DNA of 14,962 bases, from contig JACQEF010000080.1 in NCBI GenBank assembly GCA_016200745.1, positions 1 through 14,962 of the forward strand, in the 5' to 3' direction. The translations under genes were made by a program, and so were the position numbers. The notes beneath the pieces were generated by a model that saw nothing but the letters and a program-made list of their open reading frames with translations, ran no database searches and was not told the DNA's origin. The DNA is from Chloroflexota bacterium (GTDB taxonomy: Bacteria > Chloroflexota > Limnocylindria > Limnocylindrales > CSP1-4). The stretch's first letter is position 1. Each line of letters begins with the position of its first letter. Positions 1-6,333 of the stretch are shown one piece after another.

Positions 1-198
1 CGCGGCGGCGATCGCGCCGGGCGGCACGCGGACGCGCCGGGCGCGTGCGTCGGACCAGGCCTCGAGCGCAACGGAACGATAGGAGCGGGCGACGGCATCG
101 ATGGCTGGTGGTCCTCTGCTCGTCCCCGGAGATCTGGGCCTTGTCAGGAGGATCGGTCCGGTGATCGCGCGGCACGATGGCCCGATCGGGGTACCCAT
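1..198 (-). CDS. Possible N-terminal part of an unidentified protein (runs off the left edge)
   Basis: A minus-strand frame opens with ATG at 196-198 and stays open for 66 codons to the window edge. Its second half (ending SVALEAWSDARARRVRV then PPGAIAAA) has an ordinary amino-acid mix with alternating polar and hydrophobic residues. The first 30 residues are rich in Pro, Gly and Arg and look less protein-like. No Shine-Dalgarno sequence precedes the ATG, and I see no other ATG, GTG or TTG start downstream in this frame apart from one GTG close to the edge. I do not recognise a family. It would be the next gene in the same direction after the MocA-methyltransferase gene, about 80 bases downstream of it. 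It could equally be non-coding. Confidence 0.22.
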   Translation of the reverse strand, partial: MGTPIGPSCRAITGPILLTRPRSPGTSRGPPAIDAVARSYRSVALEAWSDARARRVRVPPGAIAAA

Positions 199-248
199 TG
201 GGGGGTCAACAAGTCATCCGGACCGACGCCGAAGGCCCCGGCCACCGA

Positions 249-267
249 CGGCGCCGGCCCGGCGCCG
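249..267 (-). terminator. GC-rich perfect palindrome after the accessory operon; candidate terminator
   Basis: Nine bases (CGGCGCCGG) are followed by one central base and their exact reverse complement. The palindrome starts 11 bases past the stop codon of the last gene of the minus-strand accessory operon. As RNA it would form a strong hairpin of 7-8 pairs. There is no run of U after it, so it is not a classical intrinsic terminator. In high-GC bacteria such U-less hairpins often sit at operon ends, but that role is inferred from position only. Confidence 0.4.
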
Positions 268-278
268 ATCGTGACGGG

Positions 279-1676
279 TCAGCGCGACGGCCAGGTCACC
301 ACGCCGGTCTCGGTCGGACCGCGTCCGCGGATCGTCCAGCCGTCGCCGTCCACGACGGCCAGGGAGTCGAGCGCTGCCTGGAGCCGGGCGGCCTTGTCAC
401 CGGCCGGATCGATCCAGAGTTGCCGCTGGACGAACCCTTCGAGGGCCTCGCGCGACTCGAACCGGCGTGGCTCTCCCGGGATCCGCACGACGGACGGCTC
501 GCGGCCCCTGGCCCCGAGCAGCTCGAGCAGTTCTGGCAAGGCGGGCAGGGTCGACCGCGCCTCGCCGTGGACGACCGGCCAGAACGGGTCGGCGGCCGCG
601 GCCGGCGGTTGCTGCGTCAGAACCGCCACGCACAGGCGACCGGCCGCCGATTCCAGCGCCTCGAGAAAGGCCCCGATCGCCTCGATGTCGTAGCCGACGT
701 GGGCGATGAGCGCGACGTCGGCGTCGAACGCCCCGGGGTCCGCCGGCGGCCAGCGAGCCTCGACCGTCCGGAGGTTCTCGATCGCGTAGTCCTCGGCGAT
801 CTCGCGCAGCCCTTCGAGCATCGACGGTGATGCGTCGAGCGCGATCACGGATCCACCCGACGGATCGAGCGCCCGGGCGATCGGCAGGGCGAACCGGCCG
901 GCTCCGGCCCCGACGTCGAGCCATCGGTCGCCGGACCGGACCAGCCCAAGCAGCACGTTCAGGATCGGGTCGTCGGTTCGCGTCGGGTCGGCGCGGAAGA
1001 GCGCGCGGACCGGGGCGTAGAAGTCGGCGCCGTCGGCGACCTCCCGGACGCGCTCGACCTGCTCGCGGTTCGCCAAGACGCGGGACGCCCACGCGGCCGC
1101 CGCGGCGCTGGCGAGATCGGCCCGGGTGTCCACGTCGGGATTGTCGCCGCTGGCCGGGACCTCGTGCACGGCGTCCGGATGGGCAGCCAGCACGGGGCCG
1201 AGCCCGCGGTCGCCAAAGGCTTCGTCGGCGAGTCGGAAGGCGGGCCGGCGGAGCAGCACCGGGTTCCGGCCGCGATCGTCCTGGTAGACGGGCACGACGA
1301 TGGGCCGCGAGGTCTCCGGGTAGGCGTCCAGCAGGGTCCGGATCGTCGCGGTTGTCACGAGCGGTTGATCGCCGAGGGCGATCAGGACGGCGTCCGCTTC
1401 CTGCGGCAGGGCGGCCATCCCGATCTGCAGCGAGGTGGAGAGACCGCGCTCGGGCGCGGGGTTGAGGACGCGACGTTCGGTCCGCCAGGCAATCGCCTGC
1501 TCGATGGCCGGCGCGTCGTGCCCGAGGACCACGGTCACGTCCTCGATCCCGGCGTCCGCCAGCCGGTCCAGGACGTGCTGCAGGATCGGCCGCCCCGCGA
1601 GCGGCGCCAGGAGCTTCCCGCCGCCGAACCGGGAGCCGGCGCCCGCCGCGAGAACGATGCCGGCAATGGTGCCCAT
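279..1676 (-). CDS. MocA-like molybdenum cofactor cytidylyltransferase fused to a class I methyltransferase
   Basis: This is a 465-residue two-domain protein. Residues 1-200 are a MobA/MocA-type nucleotidyltransferase: LAAGAGSRFGGGK (9-21) is the nucleotide-binding signature loop, GDQP (102-105) the metal-binding motif, and DNPDVDT (178-184) matches the C-terminal D-x-D-T of MocA. MocA transfers CMP from CTP to Mo-molybdopterin, giving the cytosine-dinucleotide cofactor used by CO dehydrogenase-type enzymes; that fits the XdhC, CoxE and CoxD genes directly upstream. Residues about 201-465 form a Rossmann methyltransferase: WLDVGAGAGRF (252-262) is SAM motif I, and ALDAS (about 279-283) carries the acidic ribose-binding end of strand 2. 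The join is in one frame with no stop. The methyltransferase substrate is unknown. The ATG lies 23 bases after the XdhC stop, with only a weak ribosome site. An open frame continues upstream across XdhC, but the LAAG motif at residue 9 fixes the start. Confidence 0.85.
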   Translation of the reverse strand: MGTIAGIVLAAGAGSRFGGGKLLAPLAGRPILQHVLDRLADAGIEDVTVVLGHDAPAIEQAIAWRTERRVLNPAPERGLSTSLQIGMAALPQEADAVLIALGDQPLVTTATIRTLLDAYPETSRPIVVPVYQDDRGRNPVLLRRPAFRLADEAFGDRGLGPVLAAHPDAVHEVPASGDNPDVDTRADLASAAAAAWASRVLANREQVERVREVADGADFYAPVRALFRADPTRTDDPILNVLLGLVRSGDRWLDVGAGAGRFALPIARALDPSGGSVIALDASPSMLEGLREIAEDYAIENLRTVEARWPPADPGAFDADVALIAHVGYDIEAIGAFLEALESAAGRLCVAVLTQQPPAAAADPFWPVVHGEARSTLPALPELLELLGARGREPSVVRIPGEPRRFESREALEGFVQRQLWIDPAGDKAARLQAALDSLAVVDGDGWTIRGRGPTETGVVTWPSR

Positions 1677-1699
1677 GCTGCCCGCCGGCGACACCGTCG

Positions 1700-2824
1700 T
1701 CAGGCTCGGGCGTCGCCGGCGGCGGCCAGGGTCCGCTCCCGCATCGGGGCGCCGGACCCGCCGTAGCGCTCGGCCACGATCTCGGCCAGGATCGCCAGGG
1801 CTGTCTCCGCCGGCGCCCGGCCGCCCAGGTCCAGCCCGACCGGACCTCGGAGCCTCGCGAGGTCGGTGGCCGCGACGCCCGCCGCGAGCAGCCGCTCCCG
1901 CCGGTCGGCCTGGGTCTTGCGCGAACCGACCGCGCCAACGTACCGGCAGCCCCGCCGCAGCGCCTCGACGATCGCCGGCTCGTCGAACTTCACGTCGTGC
2001 GACAACACGGCGACCGCGTCGTTCGGACCGAGCCCGATCTCGTCGGCGACCTCGTCCGGCCAGCCGACGAGGAGCCGATCCACGTCCGGGAACCGCCCCG
2101 GCGTCGCGAACGACGCGCGCCCGTCGACGACCACCGTCTCGAAGCCGAGCTCGCGGGCGAGCCGGACCAGCGATCGGGCGACCTCGACGCCCCCGACCAT
2201 GACCAGCCGCGGCCGGACCGGGAAGACCTCGATGAACAGCGATCGGCCGCCGAGCTCGACCGTCCTCGACAGCCCGCGACGCAGCGCCTCCGTTGCGGCG
2301 TCGACGAGGGCCTCGTCCAGATCGGCCGAGCCGAGCGAGCCGGCCAGGCGCCCGTCTTCCGCGACCACGAGCTTGGCCGCGGGCGGTTCGCCGGTGCCCG
2401 GCTGGTGCGGGCCGAACGTCCCGGGCGGCGAATCCGCGGGGAGCGGCGTGACGACCGCCACGCCGCGACCGTTCGCCCCGGCCGACCCGCGGGCTGCCTC
2501 GACCACGACGGCCGGGGCGACGGGCTCGACCAGGACGTCGATCGTCCCGCCACAGGCGAGCCCGACGTCCCACGCCTGCTCGTCGCTGATGCCGTACCGG
2601 ATCACGCGTGCATTGCCGGTGCTCCAGGCGTGCCGGATCTCCTCGGCCGCCGCCCCCTCGACGCATCCGCCGCTCACGGAACCCGCGATCCGGCCATCCT
2701 TCGCGTAGAGCAGTACCGCACCTTCCGGGCGTGGCGCGGATCCGAATGTCCGGACCACCACGGCACGGCCGGCGGCCACACCGTCGCGCTCCCATCCAGA
2801 GAGCGTGTCGAGCAATTCCTTCAT
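1700..2824 (-). CDS. XdhC/CoxF-family molybdenum cofactor maturation protein
   Basis: This is a 374-residue XdhC/CoxI-family protein. XdhC proteins bind the molybdenum cofactor, protect it during sulfuration and hand it to the apo molybdenum hydroxylase in the cytoplasm. The N-terminal XdhC_CoxI domain shows GSVSGGCVEG near residues 48-57 and GLACGGTIDV near 87-96, both conserved with their cysteines. The C-terminal XdhC_C domain is Rossmann-like, with RLVMVGGVEVARSLVRLA and YVGAVGSRKT. The ATG at 2822-2824 overlaps the TGA of the VWA gene (ATGA), so the two are translationally coupled. GCGAGG about nine bases upstream could serve as ribosome site. Gene order ATPase, VWA, XdhC matches coxD-coxE-coxF of carboxydotrophs. 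The length is usual for the family and nothing is missing. Confidence 0.9.
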   Translation of the reverse strand: MKELLDTLSGWERDGVAAGRAVVVRTFGSAPRPEGAVLLYAKDGRIAGSVSGGCVEGAAAEEIRHAWSTGNARVIRYGISDEQAWDVGLACGGTIDVLVEPVAPAVVVEAARGSAGANGRGVAVVTPLPADSPPGTFGPHQPGTGEPPAAKLVVAEDGRLAGSLGSADLDEALVDAATEALRRGLSRTVELGGRSLFIEVFPVRPRLVMVGGVEVARSLVRLARELGFETVVVDGRASFATPGRFPDVDRLLVGWPDEVADEIGLGPNDAVAVLSHDVKFDEPAIVEALRRGCRYVGAVGSRKTQADRRERLLAAGVAATDLARLRGPVGLDLGGRAPAETALAILAEIVAERYGGSGAPMRERTLAAAGDARA

Positions 2825-4206
2825 CGCAGTGGCCTCGCTGTACGTGGGTCCACGGGCTCGCCGCCGACGACGCCCGGCAGGCCGAAGACCAGCGGAGTGT
2901 CGGGCGGCAGGGCCGCATGGGCGGCGGCCTCGCTGCCGCGTCGCGTGTCGCCGGCCCTGACGCCGCCCAGGATCTCGCCGAGCCGTTCGAGACTGGCGAC
3001 CGTCCCGGCCGGCAGGAAGTCGTCGATGTACGGGTAGGCGGCCCGCATCCCGCCGGCCAGCGGCTGGTAGCCGGGCGTGCCGGCCAGCGGGTTGAGCCAC
3101 ACGAGCCGATGGCAGTTGCGGCGCAGGCGGGCGGTCTCGGCGGCCACGATCGTGGGGTCGCCGCGGTCCCAACCGTCCGACACGACGATCACGACACCCG
3201 ACGTCCGGAGCGATCGCCTCGCCCAGTGCTGGTTGAACGTCCGGAAGGAATCGCCGATCCGGGTGCCGCCCGCCCAGTCGTTGACCGAATCGGCCACGCG
3301 CGCCAGGGCCCGGTCGCGGTCGCGATCGCGCATGAGCCGCGTGACCCGGGTCAGCCGCGTCCCGAACACGAACGACTCCGTGTGGACCTCCGACGCCGCC
3401 GAGAGCGCCTGGATGAACCGCAGCAACAGTCGGGAGTGGCGTTCCATCGAGCCGGAGATGTCGCACAGCACGACCAGCGAGCGTGGCTCACGGATCTGCC
3501 GCCGCCAGACCCAGGCCAGCAGCTGGCCGCCGGTCCCCAGGTTCCGCCGGAACATCTGTCGCGTCGCCAGCCGGCGGCCGTGGTTATGGAGCTCGTAGCG
3601 ACGCGTGCGGCGCCGCTCGAGCCGCGGGACGAGGAGATCGACCAGCCGTTCCGCCTCGCGCAGCTCGGCCGGCGTCATCCGGTCGAACTCGCGGTGGCGC
3701 AGGACCTCGCCGCGCGAGTACGCGTCGGGCGAGACGACGACGCCTTCGATCGGCGATTCGTCGTCGGGTCCCTCGTCGGAGTCGGACGGGATCGGCGTGC
3801 CGCGCTCCTCGCCGCGCAGCGTGGCCTGCTCGGATCCGGGCTCCGGCGGCGTCGCGCCGGGGGCCTCCTCTTCGGCTCCGGCCTCCTCCTCGCGACGGAG
3901 CGACGGCGGCTGGAACTCCTGGCCGGCGCTCCCGGCGCGCCGCCGCCACCAGCGATCGAACGCCGCGTCGTAGACCGGACGGTCATCCCGCCGCCGAACG
4001 AAGATCGCGGCGCCCGCCGCCCGGACCTGCTCACGGTCCGCGATGTCGACCAGGGTGAGGGCGCGGGCGAAGTCGACGGCCGCGCCCAGGTCGATCGACA
4101 GGTGCGCCGCCCGCAATGACCGGCCGAACCCGACCGCTTCGCCGAGCAGCCGGCGCCCGTCCACCTCGGGCCCCCAGGGCGCCTTGACGATGGCGGGATC
4201 GGTCAT
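2821..4206 (-). CDS. CoxE-like von Willebrand factor A domain protein
   Basis: This 461-residue protein belongs to the CoxE family, VWA proteins that partner a MoxR-type ATPase in maturing molybdenum hydroxylases. The VWA fold fills about residues 240-400. Its metal-ion site is complete: DISGS (249-253), a Thr in WAGGTRIGDSF (Thr315) and Asp344 in VVSDGWD. Residues about 100-155 form a low-complexity acidic linker rich in Glu, Pro and Ser between an N-terminal helical part and the VWA part. The ATG at 4204-4206 is preferred because AAGGTG lies about eight bases upstream; a GTG nine bases further upstream is an alternative. It follows the ATPase gene by 24 bases and overlaps the XdhC start by four. 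No signal peptide or membrane segment is visible, so it should be cytoplasmic. Confidence 0.9.
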   Translation of the reverse strand: MTDPAIVKAPWGPEVDGRRLLGEAVGFGRSLRAAHLSIDLGAAVDFARALTLVDIADREQVRAAGAAIFVRRRDDRPVYDAAFDRWWRRRAGSAGQEFQPPSLRREEEAGAEEEAPGATPPEPGSEQATLRGEERGTPIPSDSDEGPDDESPIEGVVVSPDAYSRGEVLRHREFDRMTPAELREAERLVDLLVPRLERRRTRRYELHNHGRRLATRQMFRRNLGTGGQLLAWVWRRQIREPRSLVVLCDISGSMERHSRLLLRFIQALSAASEVHTESFVFGTRLTRVTRLMRDRDRDRALARVADSVNDWAGGTRIGDSFRTFNQHWARRSLRTSGVVIVVSDGWDRGDPTIVAAETARLRRNCHRLVWLNPLAGTPGYQPLAGGMRAAYPYIDDFLPAGTVASLERLGEILGGVRAGDTRRGSEAAAHAALPPDTPLVFGLPGVVGGEPVDPRTARPLR

Positions 4207-4230
4207 GGCTTGCACCTTGGGACGATCGCA

Positions 4231-5148
4231 TCAGCCGCCGGCGGCGGCCTCGGTCAGGTAGCGCCGGGTGCCGTCGCCGCGGACGTGCCGGATGTCCTCC
4301 TCGTACTTGAGGACGACGCCGAGCGTCTCGTCGACGAGCTCCGGCGCGAGCTCGCGAGCACCCAGGGAGAGGAGCGCGGCCGCCCAGTCGAGCGTCTCGG
4401 CGATCCCGGGGACCTTGGTCAGGTCGGCCTGGCGCAGGCGATGGACGAAGGCCACGACCTCGCGGGCAAGGCGCTCGGGCGCGTCGGGCACCTTGGCGAG
4501 GACGATCTCGTATTCCTTCTGGGCCGTCGGATAGTCGATCCAGTGATAGAGGCAGCGGCGCTTCAGGGCGTCGTGGACCTCGCGCGTCCGGTTGGAGGTC
4601 AGGATCACGCGCGGCGGGCGTTCCGCCCGGATCGTGCCGATCTCGGGGACCGTCACCTGGAAGTCCGAGAGGATCTCGAGAAGGTACGCCTCGAACTCCT
4701 CGTCGGCCCGGTCGATCTCGTCGATCAGCAGGACCGGGGCGGTGCCCTCGGACGCCTCGAGCGCCTGGAGGAGCGGCCGGCGAATGAGGAAGTCGGGCCC
4801 GAAGATGTCGTGGGCGGTGGCCCGTTCGGCTTCGCCGCGCGCCTCGAGCAGCCGGATCTCGAGCATCTGGCGCGGGTAGTTCCACTCGTAGACCGCGGTG
4901 TTGACGTCCAGGCCCTCGTAGCACTGCAGCCGGATGAGCCGCGTGTCGAGCGAGGCGGCGAGCACCTTGGCGAGCTCGGTCTTGCCGACGCCGGCCTCGC
5001 CCTCGAGTAGCAGCGGCCGCTCCAGCTCGAGGGCAAGGAAGACGGCCGTGGCGACCGATCGGTCCGCGATGTAGTTGCGGCTCCGGAAGTCGTCCTGGAT
5101 CGCCTCGATGGAGCGGGTGCCGGCGGGGCGTTGGTCTCGATCGCGCAT
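4231..5148 (-). CDS. MoxR-type AAA+ ATPase, CoxD-like
   Basis: This is a 305-residue MoxR-family AAA+ ATPase. The Walker A loop is GEAGVGKT (50-57), the Walker B strand VLLIDE (139-144), sensor 1 LTSN (183-186), and the arginine-bearing RRCLYHWIDYP follows. In carboxydotrophs CoxD uses ATP to unfold or remodel the apo-enzyme so that the active site can be completed, together with the VWA protein CoxE, encoded next here. It heads the four-gene accessory operon. I placed the start at the ATG at 5146-5148. An open frame runs some 67 codons further upstream, but it is Arg/Pro/Ala-rich junk and MoxR proteins normally begin about 45-50 residues before Walker A. There is no strong ribosome site; a TAGGAT sequence ten bases upstream may be a promoter -10 element. 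Confidence 0.9.
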   Translation of the reverse strand: MRDRDQRPAGTRSIEAIQDDFRSRNYIADRSVATAVFLALELERPLLLEGEAGVGKTELAKVLAASLDTRLIRLQCYEGLDVNTAVYEWNYPRQMLEIRLLEARGEAERATAHDIFGPDFLIRRPLLQALEASEGTAPVLLIDEIDRADEEFEAYLLEILSDFQVTVPEIGTIRAERPPRVILTSNRTREVHDALKRRCLYHWIDYPTAQKEYEIVLAKVPDAPERLAREVVAFVHRLRQADLTKVPGIAETLDWAAALLSLGARELAPELVDETLGVVLKYEEDIRHVRGDGTRRYLTEAAAGG

Positions 5149-5158
5149 CGTGGCCGCG

Positions 5159-5164
5159 ATCCTA
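5159..5164 (-). promoter_or_regulatory. Candidate -10 element close to the coxD-like start
   Basis: On the minus strand TAGGAT (pattern TAnnnT) lies exactly ten bases before the ATPase start codon, in place of a ribosome site. This spacing is what a leaderless or near-leaderless transcript would show, and the rhomboid gene in this window has the same arrangement. No convincing -35 box is seen. This is inference from pattern only. Confidence 0.25.
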
Positions 5165-5269
5165 CACGCCGAGCCGCCGGATCGCCCGACCGGGCGGCCT
5201 GGCGCGAGGAGGCGGACGCCGGCACGAACGGCTCGATCGGGTGACGGGTCCCGCCGGGCTCGTGGGCGC

Positions 5270-5352
5270 TTCTTGCGCTGCACGCCAGAGCAGGCGGCGC
5301 AAGCCGGCAACCTGGGCCTTTCCCCTGCTGGATCGGTCCCGCGGCGCAAGAA
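5270..5352. repeat. Inverted repeat TTCTTGCGC / GCGCAAGAA with an extra inner copy
   Basis: TTCTTGCGC at 5270-5278 pairs perfectly with GCGCAAGAA at 5344-5352. A second GCGCAAG lies between them at 5297-5303, so the left arm can pair with either copy. On the minus strand this is upstream of the coxD-like gene, roughly 120-200 bases before its start. It could be an operator pair, alternative RNA hairpins, or part of a dispersed intergenic repeat. The sequence alone does not decide. Confidence 0.4.
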
Positions 5353-5416
5353 TCGAGGCCGGGAGACCGGGCCTGCCGGCTTCGTCGGTCAGGTCTGTCA
5401 TCCGGAGCAAGATCCG

Positions 5417-5499
5417 GGCCGCTGGGCGTCGGCCGCTGGGCGTCGGCTGCTGGACCCGGGCTGCTGGACCCGGGCTGCTGGAGCCGGCCGCTGGACCCG
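5417..5499. repeat. Six-unit tandem repeat of about 14 bases
   Basis: Units begin at 5417, 5431, 5445, 5459, 5473 and 5486. Units 1-2 read GGCCGCTGGGCGTC. Units 3-4 read GGCTGCTGGACCCG. Unit 5 differs by one base and is one base shorter, and unit 6 reads GGCCGCTGGACCCG. The period is not a multiple of three, which argues against coding. The array ends 37 bases beyond the stop codon of the HTH gene on the minus strand. Paired identical neighbours suggest recent slippage duplication. Confidence 0.8.
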
Positions 5500-5536
5500 C
5501 GCCGCCGAACCGGGGAGCCCGGCTCGCACCCGGCGG

Positions 5537-6205
5537 TCACAGGACGACGATCCCTGAGGCGACCGGTGGCAGGCCCTCACGTAACGAGGCGAGCGTAGCT
5601 CGCGTGCTCAACGGGAACCCCGCACGAAGGGCATCGCGGTGTGCGGCCAGGACGCGCCGATTGCCATGGGTGTCCGCGACGAGCAGGACCACGATCTCCA
5701 CTCCCCCGTCTCGGCGCTTGAGGGCGATGCGACGCTCGAGCGCCTGGAGGTCCGCCAGGCGCACCTCCGCCTCGACGGCAACGACCGTGCTTCCGAACCG
5801 GATCTGGGCATCCCAGGAGCGCAGGTCGCCGGGGATCGGCAACGGGACCTCCGTCCGCCAGCCTGCATGCGGGTTAACGACGGAACGGAGCCGTTGCAGC
5901 AGCGTCGTGTGTGCGACGTCGCGGACCGGATCGCCGTCGGGGTATGCCCGCGCAGAGAACCTCAGGCCAACCGCCGCACAGGCGAGCGCGAGTTGCGCCA
6001 CGGAGACGTCGGTCAGCCGGCCTCGCTCGAGCCGACTGAGCACCGATTCGCTCAGCCCGACCGACTGGGCGGCAACGCGGAGGCTCAGTCCGGCGCCGCG
6101 TCGGGTCAGCCGGATCTCGGTGCCCGTCGATCGGGCGATGCGCAGCGCCTGGTCACGGCCTCGCTCGAAACGTCGCTCCACGGTGGCCACGCGCCATGGT
6201 CGCAT
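5537..6205 (-). CDS. XRE-family HTH protein with a PD-(D/E)xK-like C-terminal domain
   Basis: This is a 222-residue protein. Residues about 28-85 form a Cro/C1-type helix-turn-helix: LSLRVAAQSVGLSESVLSRLERG places the recognition helix around SESVLSRLE. Residues about 115-200 contain SWDAQIRFG, then VVAVEAEVRLADLQALERR, then LKRRDGGVEIVVLLVAD. The spaced Asp132, Glu145/Glu147 and Lys163 on predicted strands resemble a restriction-endonuclease-like fold. I recall similar proteins in Chloroflexota and Actinobacteria, annotated only as HTH regulators. It may be a DNA-binding regulator with a dead nuclease fold, or an active enzyme. The ATG at 6203-6205 has GGTGAG about six bases upstream. It stands alone, between the structural genes and the accessory operon of the molybdenum enzyme, and could regulate either; that is inference. 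Confidence 0.75.
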   Translation of the reverse strand: MRPWRVATVERRFERGRDQALRIARSTGTEIRLTRRGAGLSLRVAAQSVGLSESVLSRLERGRLTDVSVAQLALACAAVGLRFSARAYPDGDPVRDVAHTTLLQRLRSVVNPHAGWRTEVPLPIPGDLRSWDAQIRFGSTVVAVEAEVRLADLQALERRIALKRRDGGVEIVVLLVADTHGNRRVLAAHRDALRAGFPLSTRATLASLREGLPPVASGIVVL

Positions 6206-6218
6206 CGGCGGCTCACCA

Positions 6219-6247
6219 CGGCGTTATCCCCGCGCACACGCGGGCTC
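6219..6247 (-). promoter_or_regulatory. Palindromic element just upstream of the HTH gene, resembling a type I-E CRISPR repeat
   Basis: On the plus strand CCCGCG-CACA-CGCGGG forms a perfect six-pair hairpin about 25-40 bases before the HTH start codon. Read on the minus strand it ends GCGGGGATAACGCCG, close to the end of the Escherichia coli type I-E CRISPR repeat (GCGGGGATAAACCG). There is only one copy and no cas gene in view. The simplest reading is an operator or 5' leader hairpin of the HTH gene. Confidence 0.35.
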
Positions 6248-6304
6248 GGGTCCGCGGGTAGGCACGCGCCCGCCGCGGGTCCGCGGGTAGGCACGCGCCC
6301 GCCG
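6247..6304. repeat. Perfect tandem duplication of a 29-base unit
   Basis: The 29 bases at 6247-6275 recur without a mismatch at 6276-6304. Each unit begins CGGGTCCGCGGGTAGG and ends CACGCGCCCGCCG. There is no spacer between the copies. The pair lies in the gap between the end of the molybdopterin-binding gene and the HTH gene start, and touches the palindrome at 6219-6247. Confidence 0.9.
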
Positions 6305-6317
6305 GGGGTCGCGTGCC
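6290..6317 (-). terminator. Hairpin after the molybdopterin-binding gene; candidate terminator
   Basis: GGCACGCG at 6290-6297 pairs with CGCGTGCC at 6310-6317 around a 12-base loop, 17 bases beyond the stop codon of the molybdopterin-binding gene (minus strand). No U-run follows. It could end the structural operon before the separately transcribed HTH gene. Only the inverted repeat and its position support this. Confidence 0.3.
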
Positions 6318-6333
6318 CGCCGGGTCCGTCCCA

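Larger units (their letters stand above)
5149..5536. other. Non-coding stretch of 388 bases between the HTH gene and the accessory operon
   Basis: No frame here resembles a protein; those that stay open are Arg/Pro/Ser-rich and cross repeats. The stretch holds the upstream region of the coxD-like gene, an inverted-repeat set built on GCGCAAG (5270-5352), and a 14-base tandem repeat (5417-5499). Its length suggests that the accessory operon has its own promoter rather than being read through from the HTH gene. Confidence 0.6.

Noticed and set aside
1677..2918. N-terminal extension of about 414 residues on the MocA-methyltransferase frame
   Set aside because: It lies antiphase across the XdhC gene and is composed almost only of Arg, Gly, Ala and Pro. 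The nucleotidyltransferase signature begins right after the internal ATG.
5162..5580. Several short open frames over the gap between the HTH and coxD-like genes
   Set aside because: They run through the 14-base repeat and inverted repeats, whose periods ignore codon phase, and have no recognisable protein features.
6219..6304. A short CRISPR array
   Set aside because: The two 29-base units abut with no spacer and differ from the single type I-E-like element. There is no cas gene in the window.
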